Under the pieces are notes generated by a model, which searched no databases, was not told where the DNA came from, and saw only the letters and a list, made by a program, of their open reading frames with translations. A DNA stretch of 18,793 nt from Ruminococcaceae bacterium UBA7067 (GTDB lineage: Bacteria > Bacillota > Clostridia > Oscillospirales > Acutalibacteraceae): contig DKZT01000009.1 of the NCBI GenBank assembly GCA_002493755.1, forward strand, positions 1 to 18,793. Reading direction: 5' to 3'. The position numbers and the translations under genes were made by a program. Of the stretch, positions 1 to 5,711 are shown one piece after another. Numbering within the stretch: the first letter of the stretch is position 1; each line of letters begins with the position of its first letter.

Positions 1-24
1 AGGTTATGATATGGAAATTTTAAG
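1..24. repeat. Terminal direct repeat, left copy
   Basis: These 24 bases are identical to the last 24 bases of the window (18770-18793). They hold the end of a ribosome-binding site and the first codons of an ABC ATPase gene. Identity at both extreme ends suggests either a circular molecule with overlapping ends or two copies of the same gene start bounding the contig. Confidence 0.95.
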
Positions 25-775
25 GGTGGAAAACCTTACAAAAACCTATGGCACAGGCGCGAACACGGTCAATGCTGTTGACGATGTTTCACTCACCGTT
101 GAACAGGGTGAAATGGTTGCGATAATGGGTCCGTTAGGCTCAGGAAAATCAACACTGCTTTACACCGTTTCGGGTATGGACAGTGTAACTGTAGGCGAGA
201 TTTTGTTTGGCGGCAGTGAAATTTCAAAGCTCTCATCAAGTGAGCTTGCATAAGTTAGACTTGATGAAATGGGCTTTATCTTTCAGCAGATGTATATGCT
301 CAAAAACCTTTCAATTCTTGATAACATAGTGCTTCCTGCTTGCCAGTCGAAGAAAAACAACCTGCCCAAAAAAGAAAAGGTCGAATACGGTAAGGCGCTG
401 ATGCGTAAGCTCGGAATAATTGAAACAGCCGATAACGATATCAACGAGGTATCAGGAGGTCAGCTTCAGCGTGCCTGCATTTGCAGAAGTATGATAAACA
501 AACCAAAGATGATTTTTGCCGACGAGCCGACGGGTGCGTTAAACCGCACAAGCTCAGACGAGGTTATGGAGGAACTCAGGAAAATCAACGACGAGGGAAC
601 AACAATTATGCTTGTAACTCACGATGTCAAGGTTGCTGCAAAATGTACAAGGGTAATGTATATTGTTGACGGAAATATCAAAGGTGAGTATAATTTAGAT
701 AAATGCAAAGATGAAAAGGATTTGCGTCAGCGTGAGCGCAGTCTTAACAACTGGCTTATGGAAATGGGCTGGTAA
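11..775 (+). pseudogene. ABC transporter ATP-binding protein, interrupted by in-frame TAA at codon 81
   Basis: This is the ATPase subunit of an MacB/LolD/BceA-type exporter or peptide-resistance ABC transporter. Without the stop it would be 254 residues, normal for the family. Codon 81 (251-253) is TAA, and the same frame continues at once with V-R-L-D-E-M-G-F-I-F-Q-Q, which contains the Q-loop. The N-terminal piece (80 residues) carries Walker A, GPLGSGKST at 40-48, with Leu where Ser is usual. The downstream piece, which could restart at ATG 269, carries the signature VSGGQLQR, Walker B MIFADEPTGALN and the switch His in LVTHD. No good ribosome site precedes ATG 269. The upstream bases AGGTTATGAT are the tail of a ribosome site seen complete at 18768. 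No FtsX-like permease follows; the next gene is a response regulator. A real nonsense mutation, a read error or reinitiation into two polypeptides are all possible; the frame interruption itself is certain. Confidence 0.85.
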
Positions 776-793
776 GTAATAAAATAGCAGTCA

Positions 794-828
794 GTGTACG
801 GTGGGGTGTATCGCTCCGCCGTATGCAC
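794..828 (+). other. Intercistronic hairpin between ATPase and response regulator genes
   Basis: Bases 799-806 (CGGTGGGG) pair with 814-821 (CTCCGCCG), allowing two G-U wobbles. The stem extends outward through 797-798/822-823 and, across a bulge, 794-796/826-828. The loop is about seven bases. No long T run follows, so it is more likely an RNA-processing, stability or attenuating element than a full terminator. Confidence 0.5.
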
Positions 829-856
829 TTTGAGATATAATGAGGAGGATTTGGAA

Positions 857-1537
857 ATGACCGACATACTTGTCGTTGAAGATAATTCTGAAATGGGCAG
901 TCTGCTATGTGATTTTCTGAAGAATGAGGGTTACAGCACTGTTCTATGCGAAAGCGGAGAAGCGGCTATTGATTATTTTTCACACAAGGGTGCAAAGCTT
1001 GTACTGCTTGATGTTATGCTGCCGAATGTTGACGGCTTGACAGTTTGCCGAAAAATCCGTGAAAGCTCCAATACTCCGATAATCATAGTCAGTGCAAAAA
1101 CAGAAAAGGACGACAAGTTAACAGGTCTTTTGCTCGGTGCAGATGATTATATCGAAAAGCCGTATGACATTGACATTCTGCTTGCAAAAATCAGCGGAAT
1201 ATTCAAACGCCGCTATCAGAGCGAAAGTATAACTGACGGTAATATCAGACTCGACAAAATAAAACGAATTGCATATAAGGACAACAAGCCGTTTGATATG
1301 ACACAAAAGGAATTTGATTTGCTCACACTCCTTATGGAAAATTCAGGACAGACGCTTAGCAAGGATATGATTTTTAACAAAATATGGGGATTTGACAGCT
1401 TCAGCGAGCCGCAAACACTTACCGTGCACATAAAGTGGCTCAGACAAAAGATAGAGGAAAGCCCGAAAAGCCCGAAACGCATTGTAACTGTGTGGGGAGT
1501 CGGATACCGCTACGAGCAGGAGGCTGATCTGACATGA
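857..1537 (+). CDS. OmpR/PhoB-family response regulator
   Basis: A 226-residue two-component response regulator that binds DNA. The receiver domain (about 1-115) has the acidic pair E8-D9, phospho-acceptor D52 in LLDVMLP, Thr/Ser switch region VSAK and Lys101 in EKP. The C-terminal winged helix (about 130-222) has the usual tail, including HIKWLRQKIE and VWGVGYRYE. I chose ATG 857 because GAGGAGG lies just upstream; the open frame extends further left without another ribosome site. Its TGA overlaps the kinase ATG (ATGA), so the two are translationally coupled. The position after an ABC ATPase gene suggests it controls that transporter. Tandem AGTCAC boxes at 18695-18711, before an identical ATPase start, are a plausible target. 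All catalytic residues look intact. Confidence 0.93.
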   Translation: MTDILVVEDNSEMGSLLCDFLKNEGYSTVLCESGEAAIDYFSHKGAKLVLLDVMLPNVDGLTVCRKIRESSNTPIIIVSAKTEKDDKLTGLLLGADDYIEKPYDIDILLAKISGIFKRRYQSESITDGNIRLDKIKRIAYKDNKPFDMTQKEFDLLTLLMENSGQTLSKDMIFNKIWGFDSFSEPQTLTVHIKWLRQKIEESPKSPKRIVTVWGVGYRYEQEADLT

Positions 1538-2769
1538 AAGGATTTAAAACGGTTGTTTTATCTGCCTGTGCAGTAATTCTTGCGGCGTTTGCAGCGGCAA
1601 ATATTATGCTGTTTTTGCAGAAGGATGATATCAGCGGCAGACCTTATCGTGTTGAAGCAAGCCGCATTGAGCAATTAATATCAGAGAGTAAGAGCTTTGA
1701 TTTAGCTGACTATGACTATATATCAGCTGTTGAAAAGCTTGACGAAAACAACCGACAAACTTTTTATAATTCTGACAGCGACTACCTGATAAAAGAAATT
1801 GACAGTTCAATTTACCGCTTTGATTATAGGTTCACAAACGATAATTACACTGTCTTTCTTCTTGTCAATCTTTCGTTAGGCTTTATGGCGCTTGCAATCG
1901 CTGTAATATTATTTTTTGTTTATCACAAAATTATCAGACCGTTCAACAAGCTTTGCGATGTACCGTTTGAGCTTTCTAAGGGCAATCTGACAACACCTCT
2001 TAAGGAAAATAAAAGCAGACTGTTCGGCAGGTTTGTGTGGGGACTTGATTTATTGCGTGAAAAGCTTGAACAGCAAAAAACGCAGGAGCTTTCACTTCAA
2101 AAGGAAAAGAAAACCCTTGTCCTCTCTCTGTCGCACGATATCAAAACACCTCTCAGCGTGATAGAGCTATACGCAAAGGCTCTTGAAAAAGACCTGTATA
2201 GGGGAGAGGAGAAGAAAAAAGAAATCGGCAAAAGCATTTGCAGCAAGTGTGATGAGATAAAAGGCTATGTCGATGAAATAATAAAGGCTTCTAACGAGGA
2301 CTTCCTTGACCTTACGGTCGATAACGGCGAATTCTATTTATCGGCAGTTGTTGCGAAAATCAAAGCATTTTATTCCTACAAGCTTATGCTGCTCAAATGT
2401 GACTTCACTGTTGGAAAATTCTGCGATTGTCTGTTAAAGGGTGATATCAACCGCAGTGTTGAGGTTTTGCAGAATATAATTGAGAACGCAATAAAATACG
2501 GCGACGGAAAATTGATTAATATTTCGTTTTCTCAGGAAGAAGACTGCATTATAATCTCGGTATCAAACACAGGCTCAAAGCTATCAGAGAATGAGCTTAC
2601 TCATATTTTTGACAGCTTCTGGAGAGGCTCAAACGTTGGCTCTAACAGCGGAAGCGGTCTGGGTCTTTATATCTGCCGTCAGCTTATGAAGAAAATGGAC
2701 GGAGATATTTTTGCAAGCTGTTATGAAGGAATAATGAGTGTTTCGGCAGTTTTCAGAATGGTTTCCTAG
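1534..2769 (+). CDS. Membrane sensor histidine kinase, partner of the OmpR-type regulator
   Basis: A 411-residue membrane histidine kinase. Two membrane segments (about 7-28 and 108-131) flank an extracytoplasmic loop of about 80 residues, larger than in the intramembrane-sensing BceS type. A HAMP-like linker follows. The dimerisation/phosphorylation helix contains LSLSHDIKTPLSV with His201. The ATPase domain has N-box Asn318 (IIENAIKYG), a G1 region reading NTGS instead of the classical DNG, and a G2 box GSGLGLY. FDSFWRGSN before G2 is typical of kinases paired with ABC transporters in gut Clostridia. The start overlaps the regulator's stop and a CAGGAGG site precedes it. It should phosphorylate the regulator at 857-1537. 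The ligand cannot be read from sequence; cell-envelope-active peptides are a reasonable guess from the ATPase neighbour. Confidence 0.92.
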   Translation: MKGFKTVVLSACAVILAAFAAANIMLFLQKDDISGRPYRVEASRIEQLISESKSFDLADYDYISAVEKLDENNRQTFYNSDSDYLIKEIDSSIYRFDYRFTNDNYTVFLLVNLSLGFMALAIAVILFFVYHKIIRPFNKLCDVPFELSKGNLTTPLKENKSRLFGRFVWGLDLLREKLEQQKTQELSLQKEKKTLVLSLSHDIKTPLSVIELYAKALEKDLYRGEEKKKEIGKSICSKCDEIKGYVDEIIKASNEDFLDLTVDNGEFYLSAVVAKIKAFYSYKLMLLKCDFTVGKFCDCLLKGDINRSVEVLQNIIENAIKYGDGKLINISFSQEEDCIIISVSNTGSKLSENELTHIFDSFWRGSNVGSNSGSGLGLYICRQLMKKMDGDIFASCYEGIMSVSAVFRMVS

Positions 2770-2812
2770 CATCATTATTGTTTTCTACAAGGCTGTTACT
2801 AAAGGTTCAAAC

Positions 2813-3034
2813 GTGAAAAAAAAGTCGCTGTCGGTATTGATAGACTGCCTGAGAGCAGAAACAGATGTTTTTGCAACGGGAGTAATTATATCGACCGTGA
2901 AGGAGTTGTGGAAAAAGAACTTCAGACTCAGCGACATTGCGGTTGAACGCAGAGATGTAGTTGCCATTAAGAAAGCACGTAAAAGCGCATTGAGATTTTT
3001 GGAGCGTACCGTTGAAGCAAACACTCATATCTAA
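2813..3034 (+). CDS. Small basic protein of unknown function
   Basis: Candidate 73-residue protein starting at GTG 2813 with AAAGG seven bases upstream. The same frame is open further left into the end of the kinase gene but has no other good start there. The product is Lys/Arg-rich and probably helical, including ATGVIISTVKELWKKNF and AIKKARKSALRFLERTVE. It has no signal peptide, membrane segment or Cys motif. I do not recognise the family. It could be a small DNA- or RNA-binding protein, or the tail of a once longer gene. Two minus-strand frames overlap it and look like shadows. A consensus promoter for the next gene begins 15 bases after its stop. Confidence 0.45.
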   Translation: MKKKSLSVLIDCLRAETDVFATGVIISTVKELWKKNFRLSDIAVERRDVVAIKKARKSALRFLERTVEANTHI

Positions 3035-3042
3035 GCAAAAAA

Positions 3043-3077
3043 GGTTAATTGACAAAAAACGGTTAAACGGTTAAAAT
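3043..3077 (+). promoter_or_regulatory. Consensus sigma-A promoter with GGTTAA repeats
   Basis: TTGACA (3049-3054), a 17-base spacer and TAAAAT (3072-3077) form a near-perfect vegetative promoter pointing at the GIY-YIG gene. ACGGTTAA occurs twice in tandem (3059-3066 and 3067-3074), inside the spacer and into the -10, and GGTTAA occurs again at 3043. This is where a repressor could sit. The predicted start near 3084 leaves a leader of about 110 bases. Confidence 0.7.
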
Positions 3078-3085
3078 CAAAAACG

Positions 3086-3101
3086 GGCATACACACTTTT
3101 C
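3086..3101 (+). repeat. Partial copy (left arm) of the dispersed hairpin repeat
   Basis: The 16 bases GGCATACACACTTTTC match the left arm and loop start of the complete hairpins at 3648-3688 and 18642-18682. The right arm is not conserved; it reads AATGTGTTG near 3106. It lies in the leader of the GIY-YIG gene, and together with the full copy at 3648 it flanks that gene. Confidence 0.55.
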
Positions 3102-3193
3102 AAGCAATGTGTTGAAGCAAGAAGCAGCCAGCGCTTCTGTGCGAAACTCAAATGTCAGGAGCGGTGCGCTAAAAATATTATAGGGGCTTTTAA

Positions 3194-3640
3194 ATGAGAA
3201 CAAAAATTATTAGAATTAAATGGTGTCAACCAATTCTTTTTGATGATGTAATCAAATCATTATCTGATAATGAAGTTGGGTTATATTATATTACTCGTAT
3301 ATATAATGGTTGTGAGAAAAGTTTATATTTGGGAGAAAGCGTAAGTTCTATTAAGAGCAGACTGAAATCGCACAAGGATTGGGTTCATAATTACAGCCAT
3401 AGTAAAATTTATGTCAGAATAGGAAAAATAGTTTATCCTAAAAAAGATGTAGAAAAAGCGATTAAACACGCCGAAAGAGCATTGATTTTTGAACACGGAC
3501 AGTGTGGCAGTAAAGTCCTTTTTGAAAATACTGTATCCACCCAAAGTTATACATACTCTGACGTTTATAAAATTATAAACGAAGGTTGCCGCTTTGAGTT
3601 GAAATATGAAGTGGATATGAATACACACGAAGATGAATAA
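3194..3640 (+). CDS. GIY-YIG nuclease-like protein
   Basis: A 148-residue protein with the features of a stand-alone GIY-YIG endonuclease fold: GLYYI at 29-33 (GIY), YLG at 45-47 (YIG), Arg56 and His60 in KSRLKSH, and a candidate metal-binding Glu94 in AERALIFEHG. No other domain is obvious and there is no signal peptide. ATG 3194 has AGGGG upstream. The gene is visibly more AT-rich than its neighbours, with many TTA, ATA and AAT codons, which suggests a separate origin. It converges with the minus-strand exonuclease gene, sharing the hairpin between them. Possible roles include a homing-type or mobile-element nuclease, restriction, or DNA repair. The family call is from motifs; the function is open. 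Confidence 0.72.
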   Translation: MRTKIIRIKWCQPILFDDVIKSLSDNEVGLYYITRIYNGCEKSLYLGESVSSIKSRLKSHKDWVHNYSHSKIYVRIGKIVYPKKDVEKAIKHAERALIFEHGQCGSKVLFENTVSTQSYTYSDVYKIINEGCRFELKYEVDMNTHEDE

Positions 3641-3644
3641 AAAA

Positions 3645-3687
3645 ACAGGCATACACGCTTTCCGTGAGGATTAGTGTGTATGCCTGT
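3645..3687 (-). terminator. Hairpin terminator between convergent genes (full copy of dispersed repeat)
   Basis: ACAGGCATACAC (3645-3656) pairs perfectly over 12 bases with 3676-3687, around a 19-base loop. Read on the minus strand the stem is followed by seven T residues, so it should end the exonuclease transcript. The plus-strand tail is weaker (TGTTCTATT) but may still serve the GIY-YIG gene. Over 41 bases (3648-3688) it matches 18642-18682 with six differences. Confidence 0.85.
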
Positions 3688-3692
3688 TCTAT

Positions 3693-3711
3693 TAATCTAT
3701 TAAATAGATTA
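3693..3711. repeat. Perfect AT-rich palindrome
   Basis: TAATCTATT and AATAGATTA are perfect inverted repeats around one A. It lies 6 bases beyond the terminator stem, between convergent genes. It may strengthen termination or be a protein-binding site. Confidence 0.5.
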
Positions 3712-3756
3712 GTACACTTGAAAATAATATAATGCTTCCGACAAGATAAATGAATA

Positions 3757-4533
3757 TTAAACATTATTCTCTATAAACCAACTATATCCGCAATAAAGCT
3801 TGTTTCTTTCAGCGGCAGATTTGATTCTGCAGCAAATTCTGCTTTTTGTTTTATCGTTGACAGTATCGCCAATGCTTAGCTGCTCCGTCATTACCCAATC
3901 TGCTGCCTTGCCATAAGAAACAAATTCCATTTTAATATTGCCCTTTGCTGCCTTTATCAGCTTTTTGATCTGAGGTTTTTTATTTCCCGATTGGTATTCT
4001 GGAAATGGACATTCTTCAACAATTTCTTTAATTGAATTTTCATAAACCTCTTTTAAAAAGATTGCATCCTCAAGTGAATTATGGGTTTGCTTTATGCTTT
4101 CTCCACGATAATATTCAACAATCTTTTTCAATGCTATTGAACGCTTTATTCCAAAATGCTCTCTTATCGAAGCGGAGTAATCTGTCAAATTGCTTTTTAT
4201 CAGGCTTAATCCGCATTGTCCGTAAAAGTCGGTAATATTATTCTTTAAGGTAGCCCTTATAAAGCTGTCGTCACAATTGCCATAGCATAAAAAATCAATC
4301 TTTTCCGATTTATCTATCCATTCGTAAAGATTTGAAAACACCGTATCGGCGCAGGGAGCGCTATTCAGTTCTTCATATGTAATTCCTGTCAGCTCAGTAA
4401 TAAATTCGGTTATGCTGTCAGCATTCCTTGGCTTAACAAGTGAATAAAACTGTTTGCCGTTTTCGTTGACACAGCCTACGGATATTATTTCATCCGAAAA
4501 CTGCATCGCCTCAAAATCTATAAAATACTTCAT
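3757..4533 (-). CDS. DEDDh-family 3'-5' exonuclease with C-terminal modular DNA-binding-like tail
   Basis: A 258-residue protein with a DnaQ/RNase T-like exonuclease domain (about 1-170). Visible catalytic residues are D6 and E8 in YFIDFEAM, D88 or D89 in YGNCDDSF, and the H151-x4-D156 motif in THNSLEDA; GITYEEL at 50-56 is a typical companion motif. Such enzymes degrade DNA or RNA from the 3' end using two metal ions. Residues about 200-256 form a separate tail: EFVSYGKAADWV, a later RIKSAA stretch and a final GYSWF. This resembles NUMOD1/IENR1-type helix-turn-helix modules found in mobile nucleases, but the match is by eye. The start lies one base after the upstream gene's TAA, so the two form an operon. 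The hairpin at 3645-3687 ends it. Confidence 0.82.
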   Translation of the reverse strand: MKYFIDFEAMQFSDEIISVGCVNENGKQFYSLVKPRNADSITEFITELTGITYEELNSAPCADTVFSNLYEWIDKSEKIDFLCYGNCDDSFIRATLKNNITDFYGQCGLSLIKSNLTDYSASIREHFGIKRSIALKKIVEYYRGESIKQTHNSLEDAIFLKEVYENSIKEIVEECPFPEYQSGNKKPQIKKLIKAAKGNIKMEFVSYGKAADWVMTEQLSIGDTVNDKTKSRICCRIKSAAERNKLYCGYSWFIENNV

Positions 4534-4534
4534 A

Positions 4535-5071
4535 TTACTTTTTCGCCCTTTGAGTATTAACGCTTATAACTGAGTCTATATTGTCAATTATAAAGTGCTG
4601 AGCGTTGATGTCATAAAAAACACCTTCGTATGGAGTGCCGTACTGACTGACCACCTCTTTGATGATAATGCCCATCTTTATGCCTTCCTCTGTCGGGCGT
4701 TTCCTTGTCTTGTTGTTCACAACAATATTGTTGAGCATATTGATTTCCGTCAGCCACTGAGTAATGCTTCCGGATTTAAGCTCGCTCACAAAAATAGGAT
4801 TTATCAGATTGTTGAGCCGTTTTGTTATTTCGGTGACAGATACAGGCGTGTTTGAAAATTCAAAATTTGCGAGCTGTTCTTTGGTTAATGTAAAAGGTAC
4901 TCTATCAGGCATTTCAACCTTGAATCTGCCCTTGTTGTCAAGAATTTGCTTCAGAATCCCCGATACATAAAACATACATCTCGATATCCTTACATTATTT
5001 ATAATATCATTTTCCGCAACATTTTCATTTGTCAGCGGATTTATACCGTTAGCCAGCTTTTCAAGGTACAT
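4535..5071 (-). CDS. Conserved-looking protein of unknown function, N-terminus in doubt
   Basis: A 178-residue cytoplasmic protein from ATG 5071. It has YLEKLANGINPLT near the start, then NNVRISRCMFYVSGILKQ, and a C-terminal half that looks like a winged helix (ITQWLTEINML, RPTEEGIKMGI, AQHFIIDNID). I recall similar hypothetical proteins in gut Clostridia but know no function. ATG 5071 has no good ribosome site. ATG 5104 in the same frame does (GGGG about 7 bases upstream) and sits about 50 bases from a consensus promoter, but its third codon (5098-5096) is TAA. The next eight codons, I-E-T-I-A-R-A-H, read naturally into the protein, so the true start is probably 5104 with a nonsense mutation. 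It is the first gene of the exonuclease operon. Confidence 0.7.
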   Translation of the reverse strand: MYLEKLANGINPLTNENVAENDIINNVRISRCMFYVSGILKQILDNKGRFKVEMPDRVPFTLTKEQLANFEFSNTPVSVTEITKRLNNLINPIFVSELKSGSITQWLTEINMLNNIVVNNKTRKRPTEEGIKMGIIIKEVVSQYGTPYEGVFYDINAQHFIIDNIDSVISVNTQRAKK

Positions 5072-5153
5072 ATGCGCTCTTGCGATGGTCTCGATTTAGT
5101 TCATACTGACAACCCCATTTATATTGTTTTTAGGTAAAGTTGATTACATACTC

Positions 5154-5182
5154 ATTATGCAACTGTTTTTTAACTATGTCAA
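5154..5182 (-). promoter_or_regulatory. Consensus sigma-A promoter for the exonuclease operon
   Basis: On the minus strand TTGACA (5182-5177) is followed after exactly 17 bases by CATAAT (5159-5154). Transcription would start near 5147, about 43 bases before ATG 5104, which supports 5104 as the ancestral start of the first gene. Confidence 0.75.
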
Positions 5183-5212
5183 GAATAATACTGCTCTGCG
5201 CATTACAAAAAC

Positions 5213-5243
5213 AAGCAGTCACTTGTAAGCGGCTGCTTTTTTT
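5213..5243 (+). terminator. Rho-independent terminator with no visible plus-strand gene
   Basis: AAGCAGTC (5213-5220) pairs with GGCTGCTT (5231-5238), one G-U included, around a ten-base loop and is followed by a T run to 5243. On the plus strand no credible gene precedes it; the genes to the left are on the minus strand. It may end an antisense or small RNA, or be a remnant of lost sequence. Confidence 0.65.
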
Positions 5244-5325
5244 ATTAACTTTAAATATGCGTCATGCAAAACTGGTCAAAAAAACAACACAACCGGGTTT
5301 ATTTACCTTTTGTGTCGGGTATATA

Positions 5326-5351
5326 AAAACCGCTCCCTAAGGAACGGTTTT
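5326..5351 (-). terminator. Terminator of the 56-residue minus-strand gene
   Basis: AAAACCGCTCC (5326-5336) and GGAACGGTTTT (5341-5351) form an 11-base-pair stem with one G-U, around a four-base loop. On the minus strand it runs into TTTTTATATA. It overlaps the stop codon of the gene at 5337-5507. A T-rich stretch on the other side could make it work in both directions. Confidence 0.75.
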
Positions 5352-5507
5352 GCTTTTGCATATATCCTGTTGAGTTGCAATCGTTATCAGCGTATCTCCC
5401 AGCTGCGTCAGTATTGCTCCGAGGAGATTTAATTCGTCCGTAGATAATTGACACGCCAGCGTGTTTGCAAGTGCCGTGATAGACGCAGTTAATTCACATC
5501 CGTTCAA
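5337..5507 (-). CDS. 56-residue small protein, DUF6774-like, TTG start
   Basis: A short minus-strand gene starting at TTG 5507 with AGGGAGTG six bases upstream and ending at TAG 5337. The product begins MNGCELTASITALANTLACQ; its core reads LSTDELNLLGAILTQLGDTL and its tail ATQQDICKSKTVP. The pattern of a short helix, a D-E-L turn and a second helix with QLGDTL matches the very small Clostridia proteins I remember as DUF6774. There is no signal peptide or membrane segment. The function is unknown. A dedicated terminator hairpin overlapping its stop supports real expression. I found no convincing promoter; TTGACA at 5541-5536 lacks a well-spaced -10. Confidence 0.75.
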   Translation of the reverse strand: MNGCELTASITALANTLACQLSTDELNLLGAILTQLGDTLITIATQQDICKSKTVP

Positions 5508-5711
5508 AATATCACTCCCTTAATATTACATAATATGTCAAAAAAGAAAAAAAGGATAATCACTAAGGCTTTGCCTGATTAAATCTGCGGCATATTGCAT
5601 AGAGGCGAAATCCCTGCAAAGTCACGATGGGCAATATTGTGTTTTTTTAAACAATCTGCTATGATGTAAAGTGATAAATAAGCCGTATGTCAATAAAGGA
5701 AGGAGCAGCTT
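5508..5711. other. Intergenic region with long inverted repeat before the 7TM kinase operon
   Basis: ATATTGC (5592-5598) is perfectly inverted at 5631-5637 and is followed by TGTG and seven T residues. The enclosed bases include GAGGCGAAATCC and TGCAAAGTCACGATGG, which distantly recall the GCAAAGCCA segment of c-di-GMP-I (GEMM) riboswitches. The element is far too short to be a full one. It overlaps the promoter at 5637, so it is not in the leader of the downstream operon. It may be a terminator, an operator or a decayed RNA element. Confidence 0.3.
5637..5665 (+). promoter_or_regulatory. Probable promoter of the three-gene kinase operon
   Basis: TTGTGT (5637-5642), 17 bases, TATGAT (5660-5665). 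The predicted start near 5672 leaves a leader of about 40 bases ending in the strong AAGGAAGGAG ribosome site before ATG 5712. Confidence 0.55.

Noticed and set aside
251..5098. Two in-frame TAA codons suggesting TAA is read as an amino acid
   Set aside because: Several intact genes here end properly at TAA (for example 3640, 8680, 15458 and 18612) before a ribosome site or terminator, so standard termination at TAA holds.
5140..5340. 66-codon plus-strand open frame in the 5.1-5.3 kb gap
   Set aside because: It crosses a promoter and two terminator hairpins, lacks a ribosome site and codes for a sequence with no family character.
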